Positions 48,387 through 56,564 of a stretch of 64,000 nucleotides of DNA are shown piece after piece. The position numbers and the translations under genes were made by a program. Position 1 is the stretch's first letter. Each line of letters opens with the position of its first letter. The DNA lies in assembly GCA_050298535.1 (NCBI GenBank), contig JBNKUI010000040.1, positions 107,036-171,035 on the forward strand, written 5' to 3'. The notes below the pieces were generated by a model. The model made no database searches and was not told the DNA's origin. It worked only from the letters and a program-made list of their open reading frames with translations. Source of the stretch: JABDMH01 sp050298535. GTDB taxonomy: Bacteria > Bacteroidota > Bacteroidia > Chitinophagales > Saprospiraceae.

Positions 48387-49577
48387 ATGCAAAGAATCCA
48401 AACCCAGGTAGGTATTATTGGGGCAGGTCCTGCAGGGATGTTTCTCGCGCATTGGTTGAAAAAATATAACATTGATTCTGTGATTCTGGAGCGTAAGAGT
48501 AGAGCGTATGTTGAGGGTAGAGTGCGAGCCGGATTATTGGAGCAAAATACGGTGGATATTTTACGCGATTTAGGTCTGGCAGATAGATTGGATCGTGAAG
48601 GGCAGATCCATGATGGGGTTAATTTTAGCTTCGATGGGAAAAGAATTCGTGTTCCTTTTGGAGAATTGACAGGAGGCAGACAAATCACGATCTATGGACA
48701 ACGAGAGGTCATTAAGGATTTGACCCAGGAGTGGCTTGATGGCGATGGTACAATATATTTTGAGGCGGAGGCTCTCGGCATTGATGGAATGGAATCGGAC
48801 CGTCCTGAAATACGATTTCGTCTTGATGGAGAAGAAGGTGTATTGCAGTGTGATTTTGTAGCAGCATGTGATGGCTTTCATGGTATCGGTCGTAAATCTT
48901 TACCCACTCATTCTTTTCGGGAGTATACAGCAAATTACCCCTTTGGTTGGCTAGGCATCTTAGCGAATGTTCCACCCTCCACTGACGAATTAATTTATGC
49001 CTACCACGAACGTGGATTTGCCTTGCATAGCCTCAGATCAGAGGAGGTCAGTAGACTATATCTGCAAGTGGATGAAAATGACCAAATTGAAAATTGGTCA
49101 GATGATCGAATTTGGGAAGAACTCAGTATGCGATTGCATACCGAAGGATGGACCTTAGAGGAAGGCCCTATCTTTGATAAGAATATTACCCCGATGCGCA
49201 GCTACATGATTGATCACCTACAATATGGTCGATTGTTTCTGGCGGGTGATGCAGCGCACATCGTACCTCCGACGGGAGGAAAAGGTTTAAATTTGGCGGT
49301 GGCAGATATCAAGCATTTGGTAGATGGCTTTGTGGCGTTTTATCATTATAATTCCACGGAAGCACTGGATGCATATTCACAAATTGCCTTGCAAAGAGTT
49401 TGGAGGGCCCAGGAATTTTCCAATTTTATGACACAATTGTTTCATAAGCAGGATGCGCATGGATCCTATCAATATCAATTACAAAAAGCAAAGTTTGATT
49501 ATATCCGAATATCGAAGAATTATCAGACGGTCATTGCAGAGAACTATGTTGGACTACCTTTTGACTCATTTTTCTAA
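48387..49577 (+). CDS. pobA: 4-hydroxybenzoate 3-monooxygenase
   Basis: ATG at 48387 gives MQRIQTQVGIIGAGPAGMF, with the FAD-binding GAGPAG. RVRAGLLEQNTVDIL is the PobA-specific segment after the first helix, and GDAAHIVPPTGGKGLNLAVAD the second FAD motif. The enzyme hydroxylates 4-hydroxybenzoate to protocatechuate with NAD(P)H and oxygen. It feeds PcaGH, linking the hydroxycinnamate operon on the other strand to ring cleavage. Length about 397 is normal. Confidence 0.95.
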   Translation: MQRIQTQVGIIGAGPAGMFLAHWLKKYNIDSVILERKSRAYVEGRVRAGLLEQNTVDILRDLGLADRLDREGQIHDGVNFSFDGKRIRVPFGELTGGRQITIYGQREVIKDLTQEWLDGDGTIYFEAEALGIDGMESDRPEIRFRLDGEEGVLQCDFVAACDGFHGIGRKSLPTHSFREYTANYPFGWLGILANVPPSTDELIYAYHERGFALHSLRSEEVSRLYLQVDENDQIENWSDDRIWEELSMRLHTEGWTLEEGPIFDKNITPMRSYMIDHLQYGRLFLAGDAAHIVPPTGGKGLNLAVADIKHLVDGFVAFYHYNSTEALDAYSQIALQRVWRAQEFSNFMTQLFHKQDAHGSYQYQLQKAKFDYIRISKNYQTVIAENYVGLPFDSFF

Positions 49578-49589
49578 TAAATGTACCCG

Positions 49590-50798
49590 ATGAAAGATGT
49601 TTTTATAGTTGACGGAGTACGGACACCCTTTGGTAAATTTAAAGGTGCGTTATCCAATGTCAGGGCCGATGATTTAGCCGCATTACCTATAAAAAATCTC
49701 ATAAATCGATTTCCGCAAATTCCATTGGATGCATACGATGATGTGATCCTGGGTTGTGCCAATCAAGCGGGAGAAGATAATCGAAATGTGGCGAGGATGG
49801 CACTCCTTCTTGCGGGACTGCCTTATTCGGTTCCCGGAGAGACGATCAACCGTTTGTGTGCTTCAGGGATGTCATCCATAATTCATGCTAATCGAGCAAT
49901 TAAAGTGGGAGACGGTGATTTATTTCTTGCTGGTGGTGTCGAGCATATGACAAGAGGCCCCTGGGTGATTTCTAAAGTCTCCTCTGCTTTTGGCAGAGAT
50001 GCTGAAATGCATGATAGCAGTTTTGGTTGGCGATTTATAAATAAGAAATTGCAGGACAAGTATGGCACGGATGCCATGGGAGTGACGGCCGAAAACCTGG
50101 TGGAGAAATATGAAATAAGCCGAGAAGACCAGGATCTCTTTGCCTATAATTCACAGATGAAAGCGGCGCAGGCGCAAAAGAGTGGGAGACTTTCCAAAGA
50201 AATTATGAAGGTCGAAATTTCACAGCGAAAGGGACCCCCCATTATTTTTGAACATGATGAATTTATTAAGCCGTCTACGACGCTAGAAGTTCTGGGTAAA
50301 TTACGCACAGCTTTCAAAAAGGAAGGTGGTACTGTCACGGCTGGAAATGCATCGGGATTAAATGATGGAGCGGGTGTTTTATTGGTGGCATCCGAGACGG
50401 AAGTAAGAAAATACAATTTAAAACCTATGGCACGAATCGTGAGTTCTGCCGTCGTAGGGGTTGAGCCCGCACTGATGGGGATAGGGCCGGTGAATGCATC
50501 TCGTAAAGCTTTAAAAAAGGCATCCCTCTCCTTGGACGACATGGACATCGTGGAATTAAATGAGGCATTTGCTGCTCAGGTCTTGGCGTGCACCCGGGAA
50601 CTGGGCTTGGCAGATGACGATGACAGAATAAATCCGAATGGAGGGGCTATCGCAATTGGACATCCGCTAGGCGCATCAGGTACAAGGATTCTTCATACAG
50701 CAGCCCTTGAACTACACGAGCAGAATAAAAAATATGCACTTGTATCTATGTGCGTTGGCGTAGGTCAGGGATATGCGACAATCTTAGAAAAGATCTAG
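49590..50798 (+). CDS. pcaF: 3-oxoadipyl-CoA thiolase (acetyl-CoA C-acyltransferase)
   Basis: MKDVFIVDGVRTPFG is the family start at ATG 49590 (an in-frame ATG at 49581 also exists); this numbering puts the catalytic Cys in NRLCASG at position 90. NEAFAAQ, GHPLGASG with the active His, and CVGVGQG with the second Cys complete the thiolase site. It splits 3-oxoadipyl-CoA to succinyl-CoA and acetyl-CoA. Other thiolase reactions are possible, but the pathway context favours this. Confidence 0.9.
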   Translation: MKDVFIVDGVRTPFGKFKGALSNVRADDLAALPIKNLINRFPQIPLDAYDDVILGCANQAGEDNRNVARMALLLAGLPYSVPGETINRLCASGMSSIIHANRAIKVGDGDLFLAGGVEHMTRGPWVISKVSSAFGRDAEMHDSSFGWRFINKKLQDKYGTDAMGVTAENLVEKYEISREDQDLFAYNSQMKAAQAQKSGRLSKEIMKVEISQRKGPPIIFEHDEFIKPSTTLEVLGKLRTAFKKEGGTVTAGNASGLNDGAGVLLVASETEVRKYNLKPMARIVSSAVVGVEPALMGIGPVNASRKALKKASLSLDDMDIVELNEAFAAQVLACTRELGLADDDDRINPNGGAIAIGHPLGASGTRILHTAALELHEQNKKYALVSMCVGVGQGYATILEKI

Positions 50799-50800
50799 TT

Positions 50801-51739
50801 ATGAAAAATATAGGATTACTCATTTTCTTTTTAATGAGTTTAAATCACCTAATGGCACAGTCAAATATGAAGAATTACAATAATCGCATGATCGAGTCCT
50901 CTAAATATTGGCTTGATCTGGATTATGTCGGCGATGATCATATAGGCCATCGGCTGGATATTCACTTACCAACGGTGGAGATGCAGGCATATCCTGTCAT
51001 CATCTGTATTTATGGTAGTGCCTGGTTTTCCAACGATAGAAAATCAGCGGCCTTTAGAAGTGGCATTGGACAAACTCTGCTTGAAAATGGATTTGCCGTG
51101 GTGACCATAAACCACCGGTCTAGTCGGGACGCAATATTTCCGGCTCAGATTCATGATGTAAAAGCAGCCATTCGGTTTATTCGTGCCAATGGAGATCAAT
51201 TTTCTTTAGATACTAATTTTGTCGGCATCACCGGTTGGTCCTCCGGTGGACATCTATCGGCCTTTGCCGGCACTTCCAGCCACACATCCGAATTTTCGCT
51301 GGATGGAGAGAAAATTCATCTTGAGGGTGATCTGGGGGACTTTTCAGGTAGCAGCAGTCACGTGGATGCCGTAGTGGATTGGTTTGGGCCCACTGATTTT
51401 CTGATAATGGATAAATGTGGAAGTTCGTTTTCTCACAATGATGCACAATCTCCAGAGTCATCACTGGTAGGAGGGGAGATACAGACCCATGTTATCGCCT
51501 GTCGTATGGCCGATCCGGCGACATATGTAAAGGATGATACTCCGCCTTTTTTGATTTTTCATGGAGATGCAGATCCATTAGTACCCCACTGCCAAAGTCA
51601 ACATTTGTACGATAAATTGCAGGCAGCAAATGTCCCAAGTGAACTCTTTATGATTGAGGGTGGCAAGCATGGTCCGGGAGTGATGATCGACAAATATTTT
51701 TCCCAAATGATCGAGTTTTTTAAAAGTCATATGGAATGA
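50801..51739 (+). CDS. Exported alpha/beta hydrolase within the pca operon
   Basis: ATG at 50801 gives a signal peptide (about 20 residues, LMAQ). The hydrolase has RLDIHLP, YGSAWFSNDRKS as oxyanion region, the nucleophile elbow GWSSGGHLSAF, FHGDADPLVPHCQSQ for the Asp and the late His in GGKHGPGV. It resembles bacterial feruloyl/acetyl esterases of the BD-FAE type and other esterase/lipases. It is cotranscribed: pcaF is 2 bases upstream and the CoA-transferase gene overlaps by ATGA. A role in freeing aromatic acids from esters fits, but is inferred. Confidence 0.75.
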   Translation: MKNIGLLIFFLMSLNHLMAQSNMKNYNNRMIESSKYWLDLDYVGDDHIGHRLDIHLPTVEMQAYPVIICIYGSAWFSNDRKSAAFRSGIGQTLLENGFAVVTINHRSSRDAIFPAQIHDVKAAIRFIRANGDQFSLDTNFVGITGWSSGGHLSAFAGTSSHTSEFSLDGEKIHLEGDLGDFSGSSSHVDAVVDWFGPTDFLIMDKCGSSFSHNDAQSPESSLVGGEIQTHVIACRMADPATYVKDDTPPFLIFHGDADPLVPHCQSQHLYDKLQAANVPSELFMIEGGKHGPGVMIDKYFSQMIEFFKSHME

Positions 51740-53079
51740 AGGAAGTGCCTGTGATTACAGCGGCAGAGGCGGCAGCACTTGTAAAAGATGGTGATACGCT
51801 GTTGCAGGGAGGATTCGGAATGACCGGAAATCCCGTCCATCTGATGCATGCCCTGGCAGAGACTAAAACCAGGAATCTAACCTTTGTGGGGAATAATGTG
51901 GGAGAGAGTGGTCTCGGTGGTGGACGACTGTTAAAAAATGGTCAACTTAAGAAAATGATCGGTTCGTTTTTCACCTCAAATCCTGATGCTGTACAGGCAG
52001 CACAAAGTGGACAGGTTTCTTATACGCTTTTACCACAGGGATCTTTGGCGGAGGCCATCCGGGCCGGTGGTGCCGGCATCGGCGGTTTTTTTACTCCCAC
52101 TGCAGCAGGTACAGCTTTAGCTAAGGACAGTGAAGTCAAAACGATAGATGGAGTAGAGCAAGTGTTCGTAAAAGCAATCCATGGCAATGTGGCATTTATC
52201 AGGGCCTGGAAAGGGGACACGGCAGGGAATCTGCAATATCGGATGACGGAAAACAATTTTAACAAGGCCATGGCAACCGCCGCTGATTTGGTGATCGCCG
52301 AAGTGGAAGAAATTGTACCTGCAGGACGTATTGATCCGGAGAATATTCATACGCCGGGATGCTTTGTAGATTATCTTGTCCAGGCGACCTTAACCCTGGA
52401 AGATTTAGGATCTTCAGCTTCAGTATCCAGTTCGAAAAAGGTAAGTCCACGCAGGATGCATATTGCGAAGAGGGCACTGCAGGAGCTGAATAAAGGCGAT
52501 GTCGTCAATCTGGGAATCGGAATCCCTACCCTGGTCGCTGATCTCATTTCTGAAGATGATGGGATTATATTACATACTGAAAATGGCATGTTGGGTGTGG
52601 GTCCAGTACCGGCAGATGGGGGAGGCGCTATGGAGTACCCGGTGAATGCCGGGAAAATTCCCGTGACGGCTCTTAAAGGCAGCAGTTATTTTGACAGTGC
52701 CGATTCCTTTGCCATGATCAGAGGAGGACATGTAGATGTGGCCATCATGGGAGGTCTCCAGGTAGATGAAAATGGGAACCTGGCTAATTGGGCCGTTCCG
52801 GGCAAGCCATTATTGGGAGTCGGAGGTGCGATGGATCTGGCCAAAGGGGCCCGAAGGTTGATCATTACCATGACGCATACTAATCGGGATGGCTCACCAA
52901 AAATTGTTGACTCGTGCACGCTTCCTCTTACCGCGAAAGGCGTGGTGGAAATGATTATTACCGATCTTGCTGTGTTTCAGTTTATAAATGGTCAATTGAC
53001 CCTCATAGAATTAATGCCGGAAGCCACATTGGATGAGGTCCGAAAAAATACAGCAGCCTCTTTTGTTGAGGATTTGTAA
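51736..53079 (+). CDS. pcaIJ: Fused 3-oxoadipate CoA-transferase (PcaI-PcaJ type)
   Basis: 447 residues joining both subunits of a 3-oxoacid CoA-transferase. Residues about 1-220 are the A part (LLQGGFGMTGNPVHLM, GLGGGRLLKNGQLKKMIGSF); about 235-447 the B part (NLGIGIPTLVADLI, LHTENGMLGVGP with the catalytic Glu, GGHVDVAIMGGLQVD). It transfers CoA from succinyl-CoA to 3-oxoadipate. Overlap of four bases with the hydrolase upstream. The specific substrate is inferred from context. Confidence 0.9.
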   Translation: MKEVPVITAAEAAALVKDGDTLLQGGFGMTGNPVHLMHALAETKTRNLTFVGNNVGESGLGGGRLLKNGQLKKMIGSFFTSNPDAVQAAQSGQVSYTLLPQGSLAEAIRAGGAGIGGFFTPTAAGTALAKDSEVKTIDGVEQVFVKAIHGNVAFIRAWKGDTAGNLQYRMTENNFNKAMATAADLVIAEVEEIVPAGRIDPENIHTPGCFVDYLVQATLTLEDLGSSASVSSSKKVSPRRMHIAKRALQELNKGDVVNLGIGIPTLVADLISEDDGIILHTENGMLGVGPVPADGGGAMEYPVNAGKIPVTALKGSSYFDSADSFAMIRGGHVDVAIMGGLQVDENGNLANWAVPGKPLLGVGGAMDLAKGARRLIITMTHTNRDGSPKIVDSCTLPLTAKGVVEMIITDLAVFQFINGQLTLIELMPEATLDEVRKNTAASFVEDL

Positions 53080-53454
53080 TTAAAGACATAAAAGTCCCCT
53101 TCTGAAGGGGAAGGTTTGGTCAGAATCTGCGATTCGGCCCACCAAACCAGGGGATGATGATTTTAAATTGGATGCTTTTTTTAATAGAGCGAGACAGATG
53201 GCCGCATGATCATCCCCCGCAGTTTCTTGCTTCGCTAGACCCGGATTAACTCATTAGATATTCTATTGCGGCCTGAAATATCTTTGAAATCGGGCACATC
53301 CGACAATTTTGATGCTCATCGTGAGGATGACCACGCTTGTGCTTCAAAATCATCGCGGAGCACCCGATTTCGTTGATCTTTCAACCCTCATGACGAAAAT
53401 CCAATGATTAACCTGGGTTTAAAACTTTGACCCCTTCGAAAGGAGTTTTTTATA
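53080..53454. other. Structured intergenic region between two convergent aromatic operons
   Basis: 375 bases with no gene but dense inverted repeats: TCCCCTT/AAGGGGA (53095-53111, hairpin just after the pcaIJ stop, possible terminator but without a T tract on the plus side), GGTTTGGT/ACCAAACC (53113-53148), GGGGATGAT/ATCATCCCC (53150-53217), and a long interrupted palindrome at 53286-53371. No coding remnant was recognised. Confidence 0.7.
53286..53371. repeat. Long interrupted palindrome
   Basis: Arms GAAATCGGG (53286-53294) and CCCGATTTC (53363-53371) are exact. Inside them ATTTTGA (53306-53312) pairs with TCAAAAT (53344-53350), and the tip is TCATC-gtgag-GATGA (53316-53330). The whole could fold into a branched stem of about 86 bases. 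Confidence 0.65.
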
Positions 53455-54564
53455 CTAACTCTCACCCCAAACTTTCTGGGCCGTATTCACAACTAATTCT
53501 ATTTTTCTCCACTGATCATCTTGCGTCAAATCATTACCATGATGTGTGGACGAAAATCCGCATTGCGGACTGATACACATATTTTCGAGCGGCATGTACT
53601 GAGCAGCTTCATCGATACGAGTACATAAGTCATCTAAATTTTCCAGTTTGGGTGTTTTCGAAGAAATAATGCCCAGTACTACTTTTTTGTCCTGAGGCAC
53701 AAATCGAAGGGGAGCAAAATCACCAGATCGCTCGTCGTCATATTCCAGGAAGTATCCGTCTACTTTAATATTCTGAAATAGAATTTCAGCTACGGGTTCA
53801 TATCCTCCCTCGGCAAACCAGGTGCTTCGGTAGTTTCCCCGGCAAAGATGAATAGCAACGGTCAGATCTGAAGGTCGGTTACCAATAACATCATTTATCA
53901 GAGCGGCATAGGTTCTGGGGAGTTCATTTGGATCTTCACCGCGCTCTTTTGCCGCAGCCCGCATTTTCGGATCACATAGGTAAGCGAGATTGGTATCATC
54001 TAGTTGCAGATAGCGAAGCCCGGCCTCATACAATGCGTCAATTTCCTGACGATACGCGGTGGCCAGATCGCTGAAAAAATCATCCATGTCAGGATAGGAG
54101 TCGATATCAATCGATTTTCGTCCACCTCTAAAATGGACCATCGTGGGGGAGGGGATGGAAACCTTAGGAGTTTGAGTCGTTGCTGATTGTAGATAATTAA
54201 AATCGTTGACCTGGATATTTTTTGAATGAACCAATTTTCCGGTCACACTTAGGACCGGGGGTTTAAACCCATCTTCGGCAACTACTGCATTTGGGTTTGC
54301 CTCGATGCCTCCCGCTACTGTGACTCCATGTAATTCTTTGAGAAAATCCAGGTGAAAATAATCTCTTCTAAACTCACCATCCGTGATGGATTTCATGCCA
54401 ATTGATTCCATTTTTTTGGTGGTTTCGGCAATGGCCTCATTTTCAATGGCTCGAAGTGCCTCGCCTGAGATTTTCCCCTGTTTCCAAAGCAATCGGTTTA
54501 TCCTGACTTTATCAGGTCGCAATAGACTTCCTACATGATCTGCACGAAATGGATATTTTTTCAT
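53455..54564 (-). CDS. Cobalamin-independent methionine synthase (MetE C-terminal)-like protein
   Basis: 369 residues starting MKKYPFRADHVGSLLRP, the short stand-alone MetE-like form. DGEFRRDYFHLDF, LRYLQLDDTN, IHLCRGNYRS with the zinc-type His and Cys, YFLEYDDERSGDF, and the late CISPQCGFSSTHHG with the final zinc Cys are all kept. The family transfers methyl groups to thiols; many short members have unknown donors. It is the last gene of the minus-strand aromatic operon, 27 bases after the transporter. A role in methyl handling from methoxylated aromatics is possible but unproven. Confidence 0.75.
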   Translation of the reverse strand: MKKYPFRADHVGSLLRPDKVRINRLLWKQGKISGEALRAIENEAIAETTKKMESIGMKSITDGEFRRDYFHLDFLKELHGVTVAGGIEANPNAVVAEDGFKPPVLSVTGKLVHSKNIQVNDFNYLQSATTQTPKVSIPSPTMVHFRGGRKSIDIDSYPDMDDFFSDLATAYRQEIDALYEAGLRYLQLDDTNLAYLCDPKMRAAAKERGEDPNELPRTYAALINDVIGNRPSDLTVAIHLCRGNYRSTWFAEGGYEPVAEILFQNIKVDGYFLEYDDERSGDFAPLRFVPQDKKVVLGIISSKTPKLENLDDLCTRIDEAAQYMPLENMCISPQCGFSSTHHGNDLTQDDQWRKIELVVNTAQKVWGES

Positions 54565-54591
54565 GAATTTATTTTTGCTTCAATTGTTTCT

Positions 54592-55893
54592 TTAAGATAT
54601 TTCCTTCGATGAAATAAATAGGGTCACGATTCCCGTCAGCACGGTGGGGATAGCAAATATGAGGAAGTTCGTAGCCATGCTGAGTCCCATCCCAATTAAA
54701 ATGCCTCCTACCGCCGGTCCGATCACACCTCCCAGACGACCCGCACCAATAGACCACCCCACGCCTGTGGTCCGAAACTCTGTGGGGTACATCCTGGCAG
54801 CTACAGCATACAATCCCACAAATCCACCCTGGATGCCAAACCCTAACAGTCCAAATATGAATAACAAAATATCTGAACCCATAAAAAATTTGAAGAATGC
54901 CATAAGTAATGCGGTGGCAATAAAAAATATACCAATGGTTTTCTTCAGACCCAATCTGGATGAAAAATAACCTTGCGTCAAAATTCCAAAGAAGGCCCCA
55001 CCATTAAAAACGGTACCAGCATAAATGGCCAGTGACAAGGAGAGACCGGCATTGGTAGCGAGTTTCGGTATCCAGCTGGTGAGAAAATACAGGGAACCGA
55101 ATGCCAGAAATAATGCCAGCCACAACTCAAGGGTGGAAATCCTGTATTTAGGGCCCAACAGTTTTCCGGCAGGAATAGATGCTCCTTTCGGTGGCAATGT
55201 GGGTAGTGATTCTAGTCTTGGATGGCTCATTTTAGAAAGAATGATATTTACCTTTTCTAATGCATTTTTGGGTTGTTTTTTTAAATAAAATTCAACGGAT
55301 TCAGACAGGAAAATCCATATAAAGGGGAGGGTGACAAATGATGCCAATCCTGCTATCTGAAACATCCGCTGCCAGCCACTGTTGGGTACTACTTCCGCAG
55401 CAACGAGACCGGATATAACGGCTCCGACGGGATACCCGGCAATCACAGCACTTACCCAAAAATCTTTGGATCGATTGGGTGTATATTCTGCAATCAGTGC
55501 TGCCGTGCTGGCCAGCATACTGCCTATCCCGATACCACTTACGAATCGGAAAGCTATTAGCATGGTCACAGAGTCAGAGTAGGCCGTCAGAAAAATACTG
55601 GAACCCATTAAGACCGCACTCAACAGAATCATGTTTTTTCGACCAAATTGGTCAGCAAAGGGTGCAAGTAAAAAAGCTCCCAAAGTCATACCCGCCAAAC
55701 CGGCACTAAACACGATTCCCAGCGTTTCAGGACTTGCACTCCAGGACTCCGCTATAGCGGGTGCACAGTAAGAAATCACCAACACGTCCATCCCGTCCAG
55801 GATATTCATCAGGAAACAGACAAATATGGTGGCATATTGTAGTCTCGAAAGGGGACGTGAATCTATATCAATTGCAGATGTATTTACTGACAT
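54592..55893 (-). CDS. Aromatic acid:H+ symporter family MFS transporter
   Basis: 433 residues, 12 TM helices. NILDGMDVLVISYCAPAI in TM1 has the family D-G-x-D aromatic-substrate motif, and FADQFGRKNMILL the loop 2-3 motif. WIPKLATNAG and a late RTTGVGWSIGAGRLGGVIGP are AAHS-like (PcaK, BenK, MhpT). It probably imports a hydroxycinnamate or hydroxybenzoate, given its place in the operon. Substrate inferred. Confidence 0.85.
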   Translation of the reverse strand: MSVNTSAIDIDSRPLSRLQYATIFVCFLMNILDGMDVLVISYCAPAIAESWSASPETLGIVFSAGLAGMTLGAFLLAPFADQFGRKNMILLSAVLMGSSIFLTAYSDSVTMLIAFRFVSGIGIGSMLASTAALIAEYTPNRSKDFWVSAVIAGYPVGAVISGLVAAEVVPNSGWQRMFQIAGLASFVTLPFIWIFLSESVEFYLKKQPKNALEKVNIILSKMSHPRLESLPTLPPKGASIPAGKLLGPKYRISTLELWLALFLAFGSLYFLTSWIPKLATNAGLSLSLAIYAGTVFNGGAFFGILTQGYFSSRLGLKKTIGIFFIATALLMAFFKFFMGSDILLFIFGLLGFGIQGGFVGLYAVAARMYPTEFRTTGVGWSIGAGRLGGVIGPAVGGILIGMGLSMATNFLIFAIPTVLTGIVTLFISSKEIS

Positions 55894-55939
55894 ATTTCTA
55901 TTCCTTCATTGCGGTTAGATATACTTGAAATGCATTCAT

Positions 55940-56476
55940 CTATAATACCTTATAGAATCTCAAAACCACAGTATTCCCCTTTTTCATCCCTGATGAAATG
56001 ATAATAGTCTGGTTGAGCCAGGCATACTTACTGTCCTTTGCCACCTCTAGTGTGGCTGAGGTTCGCATATAGTACTCAGCCGGAGACACTGCTTCACCGG
56101 ACATCATTCGGGCCATAACTTCAGGCGAGGCTGTACGAACCCCTTTGTTTTCGATGTAGATGATTACACCATCGTCGGTTTTTAGGCTGTAATTGGCCAC
56201 GAGATCTGCCGTTCCATCTTCCCGAACGGTTTGCCAATCTGCTCCACCCGGTAATACCTCCCCTCGGATATCGGGACCCTCAAAGGAACCACCGGTGATT
56301 GGAATGATGCGCCGTTTGCCATATCGAGTGATGCCGACCTCACGCGGTGGATCTAGTGTGACGGTCGCCTCAAAAATGAATTCTAATGCCGGTTCGGGGA
56401 CCTCTGATTGGGCATGGATGAGAGTGGTGGATGCAAGACAAAGGATGACAAGAAGTAGTTTGATCTGGCGACTCAT
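55940..56476 (-). CDS. Exported DUF3237 protein
   Basis: ATG at 56476 gives a signal peptide (MSRQIKLLLVILCLASTTLIHAQ); an upstream ATG at 56512 is less likely. The mature part, LEFIFEATVTLDPPREVG, RRIIPITGGSFEGPDIRGEVLPGGADWQ shown in part as ITGGSFEGPDIRGEVLPGG, and the VRTASPEVM region match DUF3237. The family forms a small beta-barrel of unknown function and often occurs near aromatic-acid genes. It lies between the ligase and transporter genes of this operon. Confidence 0.8.
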   Translation of the reverse strand: MSRQIKLLLVILCLASTTLIHAQSEVPEPALEFIFEATVTLDPPREVGITRYGKRRIIPITGGSFEGPDIRGEVLPGGADWQTVREDGTADLVANYSLKTDDGVIIYIENKGVRTASPEVMARMMSGEAVSPAEYYMRTSATLEVAKDSKYAWLNQTIIISSGMKKGNTVVLRFYKVL

Positions 56477-56564
56477 TTTTATACCTGATTTTAATGTCAC
56501 ATTTTGAGACAATAAGATAATGAATTCAATGTATCGGACGGGTTTGGAGGTCCATTTTCTCTAA

